Assembly: GCF_009689005.1 (NCBI RefSeq)
Contig: NZ_AP021879.1
Span: 3,658,001-3,722,000 of the forward strand
Direction: 5' to 3'
DNA from: Desulfosarcina ovata subsp. ovata
Lineage (GTDB): Bacteria; Desulfobacterota; Desulfobacteria; Desulfobacterales; Desulfosarcinaceae
Length of the DNA stretch: 64,000 nt
A program made the position numbers and the translations under genes. Below the pieces are notes generated by a model, which had not been told where the DNA came from, did not search any database, and saw nothing but the letters and a program-made list of their open reading frames with translations. Position 1 is the stretch's first letter, and every line of letters starts with the position of its first letter. This document shows positions 44,222 through 53,828 of the stretch, in pieces.

Positions 44222-44409
44222 GCGCTTGTCTACCGGACAAAAAGAAACCTTCATTTGAGGATACTGAAAAAAGAGCTGTCGATCTTTGGCACGCCAATTT
44301 AGCCATTCTTCGCAAAGAGGTCCAATTGTTAGTTTCAATCTCTTCGCCGCATCACCATCGGTGATTCCGATGGTATGGGGCGGTTGGTCGGAGCGAGTTT
44401 TTTCGGCGA

Positions 44410-45846
44410 TTACAGGATCGGCGAAAAGAGCCGGGCCGCGCGGATGGCCAGGCGGAAAGCCAGGGAGCGCCGGTAGACATCATCGGTGGTCAGGGGAGTG
44501 GAAGCGGAAAAGTCGGTCCGGCACATCCGTTCCACCCGGTGGATGAAATCGGTATCGGTAAAGACCATGGTGATTTCGAAATTGATCCTCAGGGAGCGGT
44601 TATCGAGGTTGGCCGTGCCGACGCCGGCCATGCTGTCGTCAATCAGGAAAACCTTCTGGTGCATGAATCCGTCTTGGTAGGTATACATGCGTACCCCGGC
44701 CACGGCAACTTCGGCCAGGTAGCTGTGGGCGGCCCACCAGACCACCCGTTTGTCCGGGATGGCGGGGATGAGAATGCGGACATCCACGCCGCGCATGGCG
44801 GCCAGTTGCAGGGCCTTGATCACCGCCACGTCGGGAACGAAGTAGGGACTGAGGATCCAGCAGCGCCGGTTCGCCGCATTGATGGCCTGAACCATCATCA
44901 GCGAGCAGCTTTCCACCAGGTCGCCGGGGCCGGTGGGGATGCACAGCACCGGCTCATGGCCGAATTCCGGCGGCGGGGCCCAGGAGATATCCGGCAGCTG
45001 ACCGCGGGCCCAATGCCAGTCCTCGACAAAGGAGAGTTGCACGGCCAGGGTCACCGGCCCTTCCACCTTTACATGGGTGTCCCGCCAGTGCGCAAAGCGG
45101 CGGCCTTTTCCCAGGTAGGCATCGCCCACATTGTGGCCGCCGACCCAGCTTTTTTCGCCGTCCACAACCACGATTTTACGATGGTTGCGGAAGTTGATAT
45201 GAAAACGGTTGAGCCACCCGCTGCCGACGCGGAAGATGGCCACATGCACACCGGCGGCTCTCAAATCCCTGATGTAGGATCGCCTGAGTCCGAACGATCC
45301 CATGCGGTCGTATAGGAAGTAAACCTTGACCCCTGCCCGCGCCCGTTCGATCAGGGCCGCCTTGAAGCGATTGCCCAGATCGTCGGCATGGACGATAAAA
45401 AACTGGACGAGAACATAGTGTTGGGCCAGGGCGATACCGTTCAGGATCGAGTTGAAGGTTTCCTCTCCATCGATCAGCAACGTGGCGCGATTGCCTTTCA
45501 TCACGGGAAACTGGTAAATATCGCTGAGGACGTCGATTTGTGGCGTCCCCCGCTCCATCAGCTCCCGGAGCCGTCGGTCCCGAAGCAGCATCTTGCCCAG
45601 GTGATGAATGTCCGTCGTGCCGGACTGGTGGGCGGTGGAATAGTCCTGAATGCGGCGGGCGCCGAAGATCAGGTAAAGGAAGACCGCCAGATAGGGAAAG
45701 AAGAACAGGGCCATCACCCAGGCAATCGTGCCCTGGCTCGTGCGCCCGTTCATGACGGCGTCAAAGATGAAGAGGATGCCAAAGATATGCAGGCAAAGGG
45801 GAATCAGCAACATCCAATATTCGATAACCAATTGGACTGCCGGCAT
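44410..45846 (-). CDS. cls: Cardiolipin synthase
   Basis: This 478-residue phospholipase-D-type enzyme has two N-terminal membrane helices (~5-60; LLIPLCLHIFGILFIFDAVM and ALFFFPYLAVFLYLIF). Two catalytic HKD motifs follow: NHRKIVVVDGEKSWVGG (~220) and MHQKVFLIDDSMAGVGTANLD (~400). It joins two phosphatidylglycerols to cardiolipin and glycerol at the inner membrane. Length and domain order are those of bacterial Cls. It lies between ftsH and the PP2C-like gene on the same strand. Confidence 0.95.
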   Translation of the reverse strand: MPAVQLVIEYWMLLIPLCLHIFGILFIFDAVMNGRTSQGTIAWVMALFFFPYLAVFLYLIFGARRIQDYSTAHQSGTTDIHHLGKMLLRDRRLRELMERGTPQIDVLSDIYQFPVMKGNRATLLIDGEETFNSILNGIALAQHYVLVQFFIVHADDLGNRFKAALIERARAGVKVYFLYDRMGSFGLRRSYIRDLRAAGVHVAIFRVGSGWLNRFHINFRNHRKIVVVDGEKSWVGGHNVGDAYLGKGRRFAHWRDTHVKVEGPVTLAVQLSFVEDWHWARGQLPDISWAPPPEFGHEPVLCIPTGPGDLVESCSLMMVQAINAANRRCWILSPYFVPDVAVIKALQLAAMRGVDVRILIPAIPDKRVVWWAAHSYLAEVAVAGVRMYTYQDGFMHQKVFLIDDSMAGVGTANLDNRSLRINFEITMVFTDTDFIHRVERMCRTDFSASTPLTTDDVYRRSLAFRLAIRAARLFSPIL

Positions 45847-45898
45847 TTATCGGTCTTCCTTCCTTTGCGGGTTATCCCCAATGGTGCATACATTGGGG

Positions 45899-47422
45899 TT
45901 ATGCATGGTTGCTGTCTGCCGCATTGCCGGTTTCGATCATTGCGTTGAACTCATCCTCCATGAGCACCTCTTTTTCCAGAAGGGCTTCGGCCACGCGACC
46001 GCCCAGGAGCACATCGATTTTGGAGAACAATTCCTGCTGGCTCATCAGGTAGCGGTCCTCGGTGGGGCGCTGTTGGGTGTAGCCCAGGGCCGCCAGACCG
46101 CGTGGGATGATCGAAATTTTATGCACGGCATCGCATCCCGGGGTCAGCGCGGCCACCAGGGCGTGCCCCACTTCGTGATGGGCCACAATTTTCTTCTCTT
46201 TGGGATTGATGACACGATTTTTCTTTTCCAAGCCGCCGATGAGCCGGTCCACGGCTTCATCCAGCTCGGCAAGCCCAACCGCCGATTTGTGTTTGCGGGC
46301 AGCCAGCAGCGCCGCTTCGTTGACCACGTTGGCCAGATCGGCACCGGAAAAGCCCGGGGTCTTCTGGGCAATGACGTTCAAATCCGCATCGTCGGCCAGT
46401 TTGATGCTCTTGGCATGAATATCCAGGATGGCCTTGCGGCCGTTGACATCGGGACGGTCCACCAGTACCTGCCGGTCGAAGCGGCCGGAACGCAAAAGGG
46501 CCGGATCGAGCACTTCCGGGCGGTTGGTGGCACCCATGATCACCACCCCTTTGCGGGAATCGAAACCGTCCATCTCCACCAGCAGTTGATTGAGGGTCTG
46601 CTCGCGCTCGTCGTGGCCGCCGACCATACCGGCCCCCCGGGCCTTGCCCAGGGCATCCAGTTCGTCGATAAAGATGATGCAGGGGGCTTTGTCACGCGCC
46701 TGGGTAAACAGATCCCGCACCCGCGCCGCGCCCATGCCCACAAACATTTCGACGAAATCGGAGCCGCTGATGGCGAAAAAAGGAACCCGGGCCTCACCGG
46801 CCACCGCCCTGGCCAGCAGGGTTTTGCCGGTTCCCGGAGGTCCCACCAGCAGGATGCCTTTGGGCATGTGTCCGCCCAGATCCTGGTAGCGCTGCGGTTC
46901 GGTGAGGAAACTGACGATTTCATCGAGCTCCTCCTTTGCTTCATCGGCACCGGCCACATCCGCAAATCGCGTTTCGATATCATTTTCACCCACCAGCTTG
47001 GCCTTGTTTTTACCCAGGGTCATCATGCCGGCAGCACCGGTCTGCATGCGGCGCATGAGAAAAAACCAGATCACGTAGAAAATCGAAATCGGTATCAGCC
47101 AGGAGAAAAGGGTCTTGAAAAAAGTGTTATCGATCTCTCCGGAATATTTAACCCGGTGCTCGGAAAGCTTGGTGGCCAGATCGTTGTCCACCCGCACCGT
47201 CTTGAAAAGGAATTCATTGCCGTTGGCATCTTTCATTTTTCCGTGGATGGCGATGTCGCCAATAGAGATCTCTTTGACCCGATCGTCCACAACCGCCTGG
47301 ATGAATTCACTGTAAGGGATCACCCGGGGCCTGAACTGGGACATGAGCAGGTTCTGCAGGATCAGGACGCCCAGAATCGCCATCAGGATGTAAGAAAGAT
47401 TAAACTGGTGTTTTTTTTCCAT
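45899..47422 (-). CDS. ftsH: FtsH-like AAA+ membrane protease with deleted peptidase segment
   Basis: This 507-residue protein is shorter than the ~610-650 usual for FtsH. Two membrane helices (~9-25 and ~103-122) bracket a periplasmic domain. The AAA+ domain is complete (Walker A GPPGTGKT, Walker [10 protein letters not shown], pore motif [25 protein letters not shown]). The zinc motif HHEVGH is present. After LLGGRVAE the sequence jumps to [13 protein letters not shown], skipping about 100 residues that in other FtsH proteins include GAxNDLxxAT, the source of the third zinc ligand. ATPase and unfolding activity may remain, but proteolysis is doubtful. GAGG precedes the ATG at 47422. Confidence 0.9.
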   Translation of the reverse strand: MEKKHQFNLSYILMAILGVLILQNLLMSQFRPRVIPYSEFIQAVVDDRVKEISIGDIAIHGKMKDANGNEFLFKTVRVDNDLATKLSEHRVKYSGEIDNTFFKTLFSWLIPISIFYVIWFFLMRRMQTGAAGMMTLGKNKAKLVGENDIETRFADVAGADEAKEELDEIVSFLTEPQRYQDLGGHMPKGILLVGPPGTGKTLLARAVAGEARVPFFAISGSDFVEMFVGMGAARVRDLFTQARDKAPCIIFIDELDALGKARGAGMVGGHDEREQTLNQLLVEMDGFDSRKGVVIMGATNRPEVLDPALLRSGRFDRQVLVDRPDVNGRKAILDIHAKSIKLADDADLNVIAQKTPGFSGADLANVVNEAALLAARKHKSAVGLAELDEAVDRLIGGLEKKNRVINPKEKKIVAHHEVGHALVAALTPGCDAVHKISIIPRGLAALGYTQQRPTEDRYLMSQQELFSKIDVLLGGRVAEALLEKEVLMEDEFNAMIETGNAADSNHA

Positions 47423-47646
47423 ATGCACCTCAATTTGCCGATCGGCGAAACGGAATTCAAAAAAGAGGCCGCCGGCCCGGACACGGCTGCCTACTGATAA
47501 CTTTAACTTTTTTGTTTAACATAGGATTCTCGGTATTTGCAACGAAACTTGGTGAAATGCCGCCAGGCGGGGAGAACTTGTATATTGACTTGAGTCGGGG
47601 ACGATCTATATCCTTTAGGATAATTGATTCCCATTCGGAGGTGCAT

Positions 47647-48135
47647 ATGCATCGGATCAGTGCATTTATCGTAACGGCCATGATCGTTCTTGCCGGAAGC
47701 ATTACTTTCGCCGGAACCATCTATACGTGGACGGATGCCGATGGCGTCAAACGATACTCCAATTCACCTCCGCCTGAAGATGTCGAACAATATGAAACGA
47801 TCAACGAGCTTCAGGGCGATCAGGAGGCGGAAGGCCGGAAACGTGAGGAATACGACCGCATGGTGCAGGAAGCCGGCCAAGCGGCGGATCGGCATTTTGA
47901 GCAGCAGGCCGAAGAGAAAGCCAAGGCAGCGCAGGCCGAACGGGATCGCAAAATGGAAACCCAGGCCAGCCGCATTGCCGCTGAACGTGAGCGCTTGGAA
48001 AAAGAGATCGCTGCCATTAACGGCAGGGCCCTGGGGCCCAATTTCAGCCCGGGCCAGAAAGCGGCGCTGATTGAGCGGGTGCAGGAAAAGATCAACCACC
48101 TGGAACGCGACCCGGATAACTACTTTAACCGCTGA
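47647..48135 (+). CDS. DUF4124-domain exported protein
   Basis: This 162-residue protein has a Sec-type signal (~1-22, FIVTAMIVLAGSITFA). The DUF4124 motif IYTWTDADGVKRYSNSPP follows. The rest is a long charged helix rich in Ala, Glu, Arg and Gln (~60-130) that could form a coiled coil. GGAGG sits before the ATG. DUF4124 proteins are periplasmic with no established function. It is transcribed divergently from ftsH and converges with motB. Confidence 0.8.
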   Translation: MHRISAFIVTAMIVLAGSITFAGTIYTWTDADGVKRYSNSPPPEDVEQYETINELQGDQEAEGRKREEYDRMVQEAGQAADRHFEQQAEEKAKAAQAERDRKMETQASRIAAERERLEKEIAAINGRALGPNFSPGQKAALIERVQEKINHLERDPDNYFNR

Positions 48136-48143
48136 TCCCGTTT

Positions 48144-48986
48144 TTATGATTTGGTGAGCAAAGCAATTTCCACCCGGCGGTTGGTACGGCGATTCTGCTC
48201 AGATGTGTTGGCAACCAGTGGTTTGAATGCCGCCTTTCCCTGAATCATCATCCTTTCGGGGGCAACGCCGCTGGCCATGAGGGCTTTTGCCACGCTGGCG
48301 GCGCGGGCCGCGGAGAGTTCCCAGTTGGAAGGAAACGCATGGGTCCGGATGGGCCGGTCATCGGTGTGCCCGGTAACCATCACCTGGCAGCCGTCAATGC
48401 GGGCAATCGAGCCGGCCACCCGCTTCAAGGCATCCTGGGCATCCGCCAAGAGCGTTGCCTCCCCTTGGTTGAAGGTGATCCGTTCTCCCAGAACAATTAC
48501 CGGTTGCCGATCTTCCCAGCGGACATAAAAATCCTCACTGAAACTGTTTTCCAGATCTGCCAGCAATTTTCCATTGGCGGTCGCAGAGACCGTATCTCCC
48601 CCGGACGTCTGCGACTGGGGGGCATCGGAATCAGGCGGGTTTCCCGTTGCTGCCGGGACGATTTCCTCCTGAACAACGGCCACTACCTTGGTTTGCTCCG
48701 GCATCAGGCCGGGGGCTCCTGAGACATCCTTGTCGATGGCTTCGATCTGCGTTTCGGCTTCGGCCGTCTCCACGGACGCCGGAGGGATGGGCGACTGCTG
48801 GACGGCATTGGAGTAAAGCAACACGAAAAAGATGAGCAGCAATGTCATCAGATCCGTCAGGGTCCATAAAAACGTGTCATTTTCCGCCACGTCCTGCGGG
48901 TGGGTGACCGTGAAACGGGCGACCGTCGACCTCCCCGACGATCGATGCAAGCGCCAGGTTTTCTTTTGGTCATCAATCGTTGCCAT
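48144..48986 (-). CDS. motB: Flagellar motor stator protein MotB
   Basis: This 280-residue stator subunit has one transmembrane helix (~38-58; FLWTLTDLMTLLLIFFVLLY) holding the ion-binding Asp in TDLMTLL. A long linker follows, then a peptidoglycan-binding OmpA domain (~165-275; VTGHTDDRPI, WELSAARAASVAKAL, NRRVEIALL). The linker is longer and more acidic than in E. coli. It lies 3 bp after motA and is clearly coupled to it. H+ versus Na+ use cannot be told. Confidence 0.9.
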   Translation of the reverse strand: MATIDDQKKTWRLHRSSGRSTVARFTVTHPQDVAENDTFLWTLTDLMTLLLIFFVLLYSNAVQQSPIPPASVETAEAETQIEAIDKDVSGAPGLMPEQTKVVAVVQEEIVPAATGNPPDSDAPQSQTSGGDTVSATANGKLLADLENSFSEDFYVRWEDRQPVIVLGERITFNQGEATLLADAQDALKRVAGSIARIDGCQVMVTGHTDDRPIRTHAFPSNWELSAARAASVAKALMASGVAPERMMIQGKAAFKPLVANTSEQNRRTNRRVEIALLTKS

Positions 48987-48989
48987 CGG

Positions 48990-49817
48990 TTATCTCACCA
49001 TGCCCCGCTGCCGCAGTACGGCGCCGAGTTTTTTCCAGGGGTGGGAGTCGGCGGGTAACTCCGGTTCCGGTTGGGGCGTGTCATTTTCCAAAAAGGACTG
49101 CAGGCGGTGGGATATCTCCAAAGGGGTGCGATCATCGCAAATGGCCAACACGCCTTCGATGACGATGTTCAGCATCAAGGTTTCACGATGGATATGGGCG
49201 GCCAGTTTGCCGGCTAGGGGAGCAAAAACCAAATTAGCGAACAACAGCCCGTAGAAGGTCGTCAACAGGGCGATGGCCATGCCGTGGCCGATCTGGGCGG
49301 CATTTCCCAGATGGTTGAGTACATTGATCAAGCCGATAATGGTGCCCACAAACCCGAAAACCGGTGCCAGCCGGGAAAAGGTATGGATGGCGCCCAGATG
49401 GGATTGGAGACCCGACAGATACATAGCCATTTCGTTTTCCATGGCCTCCTCGACCGTTTGACGGTCACGTTGGTCCAGCGCCTGCTGCAAACCCCGGCGT
49501 AGAAACGGATTCTCAAGGGTGGCAATCCGGATGCTGAATTCACGCAATTCACAGACGCGTTGAAGACGCGCCAGAATGGTGATCTGTTGAATCAGGTCGC
49601 TCAGGTCATGGCCCTGGCCGTTCAGGCTGGCGGAAACACTACGCCACAAACTGCCGAAGGCACGCATCGGCAGGCAGAGCAGACCGCCCATCAGGGTGCC
49701 GACAACCACCAGCGCGATGCTTTTAAAATTGACCATCAGCGGAATCTCGGCAATGACTTCACTGGACAAAAGGCCAAAGACCACCATTCCGCCACCCAAT
49801 AGATAGGTTTTCAGCAT
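48990..49817 (-). CDS. motA: Flagellar motor stator protein MotA
   Basis: This 275-residue inner-membrane stator subunit forms the ion channel with MotB and drives flagellar rotation. Four membrane helices are seen (~5-22, ~30-50, ~150-172, ~183-205). Family motifs are GLQSHLGAIHTFSRLAPVFG, GTIIGLINVL, and GHGMAIALLTTFYGLLFANLVF. AAGGAG lies before the ATG. No other flagellar genes are in the window, so this is a stand-alone motAB pair; a MotAB-like role other than flagella cannot be excluded. Confidence 0.9.
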   Translation of the reverse strand: MLKTYLLGGGMVVFGLLSSEVIAEIPLMVNFKSIALVVVGTLMGGLLCLPMRAFGSLWRSVSASLNGQGHDLSDLIQQITILARLQRVCELREFSIRIATLENPFLRRGLQQALDQRDRQTVEEAMENEMAMYLSGLQSHLGAIHTFSRLAPVFGFVGTIIGLINVLNHLGNAAQIGHGMAIALLTTFYGLLFANLVFAPLAGKLAAHIHRETLMLNIVIEGVLAICDDRTPLEISHRLQSFLENDTPQPEPELPADSHPWKKLGAVLRQRGMVR

Positions 49818-50079
49818 TTCACTTCTCCTTGTTTGCGAATAGATGAACGCATCACAATTTTGCAGATTCTATGCCAGAACAAAAACATGCTTAAGCGCTT
49901 ATGATTACATGATATATATTTATTGCGGATTGGATGGGATGAGAAAAAATTGCCGGGCGGGTAATAAATGCCACCGGTGATCCAGAATTGTCAAACGCCG
50001 GGTCGATAAAAGCAGCCGTGACATGATGTCCGAATACGAAACCGTGTCCATTGCCTGTGGGTTGGCCATTGCCATTTCC

Positions 50080-50105
50080 TAGGAGACGCCCATGGGCGTC
50101 TCCTA
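50080..50105. repeat. Perfect 26-bp palindrome
   Basis: The half site TAGGAGACGCCCA is followed directly by its exact reverse complement, TGGGCGTCTCCTA. It lies about 80 bp before the -35 of the Lrp-type gene. It could be a hairpin in an upstream transcript, an operator, or a dispersed repeat. Confidence 0.6.
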
Positions 50106-50184
50106 TTCGGATCGTCAAGAGAATGAAAAATTCAGCGCTATTTTGCAAAAATAATGATGAAAACATCAAAAAATTAAAAATGAT

Positions 50185-50213
50185 TTGACATAACCATCAT
50201 TACAAAATAAATA
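50185..50213 (+). promoter_or_regulatory. Sigma70-like promoter for the Lrp-type regulator and gcv-lip genes
   Basis: TTGACA (50185-50190), a 17-bp spacer and TAAATA (50208-50213) form a near-consensus promoter. It is 35 bp before the start codon of the regulator at 50249. Confidence 0.7.
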
Positions 50214-50248
50214 GTTGGATAGTTCCAATGAAACCGGAAAGGGCTCCG

Positions 50249-50692
50249 ATGAAAATAGACGACCTGAATATTTCCATCATCCGCCATTTGCAGGAAGGCC
50301 GAAAGTCCTATAAAGTGATTGCTGAAGATCTTGGCGTTTCCGAGAACACGGTCCGCTCGCGGGTCAGCAAGCTTGAAGAAGAGGGCGTGCTGGAGATTGT
50401 TGGGCTTGTGGATCCGGAAGCCATCCCCCGGCACCGCATGGTGATGGTGGGCGTCAAACTGAGTTCCATGGACCTGGTGAAAAAAGGCGAGGCGTTCAGC
50501 CGGATCCGCGGTGTGGTGTCCGTCAGCGTGGTGACCGGCCGTTTTGATCTGATTCTCCTGGTGATGCTCAAAGAAGGGTTTGGCCTGCTCGAATTCTACA
50601 CCGAAGAAGTCTCCCGCCTCGATGGCGTCCAGTCTGTGGAGACGTTTGTGGTCTACAAGAGTTACAACCTGAAAATTCCGTACATCTATTAG
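50249..50692 (+). CDS. Lrp/AsnC-family transcription regulator
   Basis: This 147-residue regulator has an N-terminal HTH (~5-55; IDDLNISIIRHLQ, YKVIAEDLGVSENTVRSRVSKL) and a C-terminal ligand-binding RAM domain (~65-145; VGVKLSS, VTGRFDLILLV). Lrp-type proteins sense amino acids. The glycine cleavage operon starts 72 bp downstream on the same strand, so glycine sensing and control of gcv are likely. The start at 50249 follows AAGGG; an in-frame ATG at 50228 is less well placed. Confidence 0.9.
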   Translation: MKIDDLNISIIRHLQEGRKSYKVIAEDLGVSENTVRSRVSKLEEEGVLEIVGLVDPEAIPRHRMVMVGVKLSSMDLVKKGEAFSRIRGVVSVSVVTGRFDLILLVMLKEGFGLLEFYTEEVSRLDGVQSVETFVVYKSYNLKIPYIY

Positions 50693-50764
50693 ATAGAAAA
50701 GGACGGGGCCTGTCAGATTCACGCGTTACCCGTCACCGGGTGGCGGTCCTTCAAGGAGAGTCCA

Positions 50765-52036
50765 ATGATGCCAACCATCAAAACCACACCGTTACATCAC
50801 TGGCATCGGGAAAACGGTGCCAACATGGCCGACTTCGGCGGCTACGACATGCCGTTGTGGTATGCGTCAGTCAAGGATGAACACCTGGCCGTGCTGAGCG
50901 GGGCCGGTATCTTTGATACCAGCCACATGGCGGCCATTACCGTTTGCGGAACGGGTGCCGCGGACCTGCTGCAACACTGCTTTACCAACAACCTGGATGC
51001 CTGCGTGGGGCCTTCCCGCAGGCCGCTTTCACCCGGTCGATGCGTCTACGGCGCGTTTCTGGACGAAAAGGGCCACACCATCGACGACGCCATCGTCTTT
51101 ATGCTGGCCTCGGGCAACTACCTGGTGGTGGTCAATGCCGGCATGGGCGCCGGTGTGGCCGGCCATCTCACCGGCCATCTCGATGGCCGCGACGCCGCGA
51201 TTACCGATCTCACCGATCGGTTGGGAAAAATGGACGTGCAGGGACCGGCAGCGGCCAAAGTGCTGATGCCGCTGCTGGCCGATCCCGAAACGGTTTTCGG
51301 TCAGATGCCTTACTTCTCGTTCAAGGGCCATTATGATGGGGACTCGCCGCTCGCCGATGCCGTGCGCCTTGACGATGGCACGCCCATCCTGCTGTCGCGA
51401 ACCGGCTATACCGGAGAATTCGGATTCGAGATTTTCATGGCCCCGGAAAAAATCCAGTCCCTCTGGCAGCGTCTGCTGACGGCGGGCGAGGGATACGGCA
51501 TCCGTGCCTGCGGACTGGCCGCACGCGACAGCCTGCGTGCCGGTGCGGTCCTGCCCCTGTCGCACCAGGATATCGGGCACTGGCCCTTCATCAATCACCC
51601 CTGGCCCTTTGCGCTGCCCTTCAATGCCGAGCAGACCGGCTTCACCAAGGATTTCATTGGCCGGTCGGCGCTGGAAAATCTCTCCGACTTCTCTTTTACC
51701 CACGCCTTTGTCGGTCGCGACCTTCGTAAGGTCGCCGCCGGTGAGGATTCCCGGGTGATCGATGCCGACGGCCGCCACATCGGCCGGGTGCTGACCTGTG
51801 TCACCGACATGGGTATCGGGATGCACGACGGTGAAATTTTCAGCGTGGCCAGCCCGAACCGACCGGCCGGGTTCAAAGCCAAGGGGCTTTGCTGCGGTTT
51901 CGTTCGTGTGGACCGCAAACGGAAACCCGGCCAGGCGGTGGAAATCGCCGACAGCCGGCGCAAACTGACCGTCACCATCGTGGAGGATGTGCGGCCCCAC
52001 CGGTCGGCCCGCAAACCCATGGCGGAGATGATTTAA
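50765..52036 (+). CDS. gcvT: Glycine cleavage T-protein (aminomethyltransferase)
   Basis: This 423-residue enzyme moves the methylene group from lipoyl-GcvH to tetrahydrofolate and releases ammonia. Family parts are GYDMPLWYASVKDEH, IFDTSHMA, GCxxDD-type TIDDAIVFML, the folate-site Asp in this region, and SRTGYTGEFGFEIF. The C-terminal barrel ends with RKPMAEMI. It is longer than E. coli GcvT (364) mainly through the C-terminal half. AAGGAGAG is before the double ATG. First enzyme gene of the gcv-lip operon. Confidence 0.93.
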   Translation: MMPTIKTTPLHHWHRENGANMADFGGYDMPLWYASVKDEHLAVLSGAGIFDTSHMAAITVCGTGAADLLQHCFTNNLDACVGPSRRPLSPGRCVYGAFLDEKGHTIDDAIVFMLASGNYLVVVNAGMGAGVAGHLTGHLDGRDAAITDLTDRLGKMDVQGPAAAKVLMPLLADPETVFGQMPYFSFKGHYDGDSPLADAVRLDDGTPILLSRTGYTGEFGFEIFMAPEKIQSLWQRLLTAGEGYGIRACGLAARDSLRAGAVLPLSHQDIGHWPFINHPWPFALPFNAEQTGFTKDFIGRSALENLSDFSFTHAFVGRDLRKVAAGEDSRVIDADGRHIGRVLTCVTDMGIGMHDGEIFSVASPNRPAGFKAKGLCCGFVRVDRKRKPGQAVEIADSRRKLTVTIVEDVRPHRSARKPMAEMI

Positions 52037-52090
52037 AGCACCTTGGGGTGCTGCCCAGGAACCCAAATTCCATTGAGGAGGAAAAAAACA

Positions 52091-52489
52091 ATGAAAGAGA
52101 TCAGCGAACTCAAATTCCCGGACGATCGGGGCTATACCGACGACCACGAGTGGGCCAAAAAAACAGGCGATGGGGTGCGCATTGGTATATCCGACTACGC
52201 CCAGGACCAGTTGGGTGACGTGGTCTTCGTCGAACTGCCCGACGTGGGCAGCAGCTTCGCCAAGGGTGAGGAGTTCGGCACGGTTGAATCGGTCAAGGCC
52301 GTATCCGAGCTGTACATGCCCATCGGCGGTGAAGTGACCGCAGTCAACGAATCCCTGGCCGATCAGCCCGAACGGGTCAACACCGACCCGTACGAGAGCG
52401 GCTGGATGATAGAAGTCAAGGCCAGCGATCCATCCGAACTGGATGCCCTGAAATCCAAGGCCGAGTATCTTGAAATGCTGAAAGGATAA
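52091..52489 (+). CDS. gcvH: Glycine cleavage H-protein (lipoyl carrier)
   Basis: This 132-residue protein shuttles intermediates among the P, T and L proteins on a lipoyl arm. The lipoylated Lys is in GTVESVKAVSELYMP. Other signatures are YTDDHEWAKK and VFVELPDVG. GGAGG precedes the ATG at 52091. It lies between gcvT and gcvPA, with 4 bp to the latter. The lipoate it needs would come from LipB and LipA encoded by the same operon. Confidence 0.96.
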   Translation: MKEISELKFPDDRGYTDDHEWAKKTGDGVRIGISDYAQDQLGDVVFVELPDVGSSFAKGEEFGTVESVKAVSELYMPIGGEVTAVNESLADQPERVNTDPYESGWMIEVKASDPSELDALKSKAEYLEMLKG

Positions 52490-52493
52490 ACCC

Positions 52494-53828
52494 ATGCGAT
52501 ACCTGCCCCATACCCCGGAAGACATCCGCGCGATGCTTCAGGTGGTGGGCGCGGCGGATCTGGATGCGCTTTTCGCCAGCATCCCCGACGATTGCCGCCG
52601 AAAAGAAGCGCTGAACCTGCCCGAACCGCTCACCGAGTGGGAACTCAACGGGCACATGGACAACCTGGCCGCCGGGATGGGGGCTTCCCCCGGAACCAAG
52701 GTGTTCATGGGTGCCGGCAGCTACCACCACCATATCCCCGAGGTCACCCGCCAGCTGCTCCTGCGGGGGGAGTATTTTACTGCTTATACGCCCTACCAGC
52801 CGGAGATCAGCCAGGGCACCCTGCAGACCATTTACGAGTACCAGAGCCTGGTGTGCCGCCTGCTGGGCATGGATGTGGCCAATGCCTCCATGTACGACGG
52901 TGCCTCGGGCCTGGCCGAGGCGCTGCTGATGACCATCCGGGTATCGCGACGCAAAACCGTGGCCGTTTCCCGCGCCGTTCACCCCCTTTACCGACGGGTA
53001 GTGGAGACCTATTTCGCGCCCACCGGTTTCGAGGTGGTGGAACTGCCCGTGGGCCAGGACGGTCGCACCGATCTTTCCGGCCTCAAGGACCTGGGCGAGC
53101 TGGCCGGCGTGGCCCTGCAAAGCCCCAACTTCTTCGGTTGTATCGAGGACATGGCCGCCGCCGGAAAAATGATCCATGCCGACCCCAAGACGCTTTTCGT
53201 CGCCGCCTTCAGCGAGCCCCTGGCCTTCGGAATGCTTAAATCGCCCGGCGAGTGCGGGGCGGACATCGCCTGCGGCGAGGGCCAGAGCCTCGGCATTCCG
53301 CAAAGCTTCGGCGGGCCCGGGCTGGGCATGTTCGCCTCCCGGCAGTCGTACGTTCGCAGCATGCCCGGCCGCCTGATCGGTAAAACCGTGGATCGTGACG
53401 GCAAGACCGGCTTCGTGCTGACTCTGGCCACCCGCGAGCAGCATATCCGCCGGGAGAAAGCCACTTCCAACATCTGCTCCAACCAGGGGCTGTGCGCCAC
53501 CGCGTCGACCATGTACATGGCCGCATTGGGCGGCACGGGCATCCGCCAGCTCGCCCGCCTCAACCGCGACCGGGCCGAATATCTCAAGGCCTCCCTGGCC
53601 AAGGCCGGATTTTCCTCACCCTTCAGCGCCCCCACCTTCAACGAGTTCGTGGTCCGCTTTCCCGATAAATTCGAGGAGACCTGGAAAGCGCTGCTGGAGA
53701 AAAAGATGGTTGCCGGCCTGCACCTGGAACCGTACTACCCGGAACTTTCCGACTGCTGGCTGATGTGCGTGACCGAGACCATCGACCGGGACGACATGGA
53801 TACCCTGGTCAAGGAGGTGACCCGATGA
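52494..53828 (+). CDS. gcvPA: Glycine dehydrogenase (decarboxylating) subunit 1
   Basis: This 444-residue subunit is the N-terminal half of the P-protein in its two-gene form. It starts MRYLPHTPEDIRAMLQVVGA, with the family blocks FMGAGSYHHHIPEVTRQLL, FTAYTPYQPEISQGTLQTI, and SNICSNQGLCA near the C-terminus. It does not carry the PLP lysine, which is on subunit 2. Its last codon overlaps the start of gcvPB (ATGA), giving coupled synthesis of the two subunits. Confidence 0.95.
   Translation: MRYLPHTPEDIRAMLQVVGAADLDALFASIPDDCRRKEALNLPEPLTEWELNGHMDNLAAGMGASPGTKVFMGAGSYHHHIPEVTRQLLLRGEYFTAYTPYQPEISQGTLQTIYEYQSLVCRLLGMDVANASMYDGASGLAEALLMTIRVSRRKTVAVSRAVHPLYRRVVETYFAPTGFEVVELPVGQDGRTDLSGLKDLGELAGVALQSPNFFGCIEDMAAAGKMIHADPKTLFVAAFSEPLAFGMLKSPGECGADIACGEGQSLGIPQSFGGPGLGMFASRQSYVRSMPGRLIGKTVDRDGKTGFVLTLATREQHIRREKATSNICSNQGLCATASTMYMAALGGTGIRQLARLNRDRAEYLKASLAKAGFSSPFSAPTFNEFVVRFPDKFEETWKALLEKKMVAGLHLEPYYPELSDCWLMCVTETIDRDDMDTLVKEVTR

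Larger units (their letters stand above)
49818..50248. other. Gap between divergent motA and the Lrp-type gene
   Basis: No gene was accepted here. A minus-strand 92-codon frame at 49891-50169 lacks family features. The notable contents are a 26-bp palindrome and a sigma70-like promoter, both listed separately. No glycine-riboswitch-like sequence was recognised. Confidence 0.5.

Noticed and set aside
45728..47497. 589-codon plus-strand frame opposite ftsH
   Set aside because: It lies fully antisense to a convincing AAA+ protease gene and has no recognisable domains.
49891..50169. Minus-strand 92-codon frame between motA and the Lrp-type gene
   Set aside because: It has no family features, a Gly/His-rich low-information middle, and overlaps a palindrome and a good promoter.
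50693..50764. Possible glycine riboswitch before gcvT
   Set aside because: The gap is only 72 bp and shows none of the conserved glycine-aptamer blocks; control by the adjacent Lrp-type protein is more likely.
51029..52525. 498-codon minus-strand frame opposite gcvT and gcvH
   Set aside because: It is antisense to two well-supported glycine-cleavage genes; GC-rich codon bias produces such open frames.
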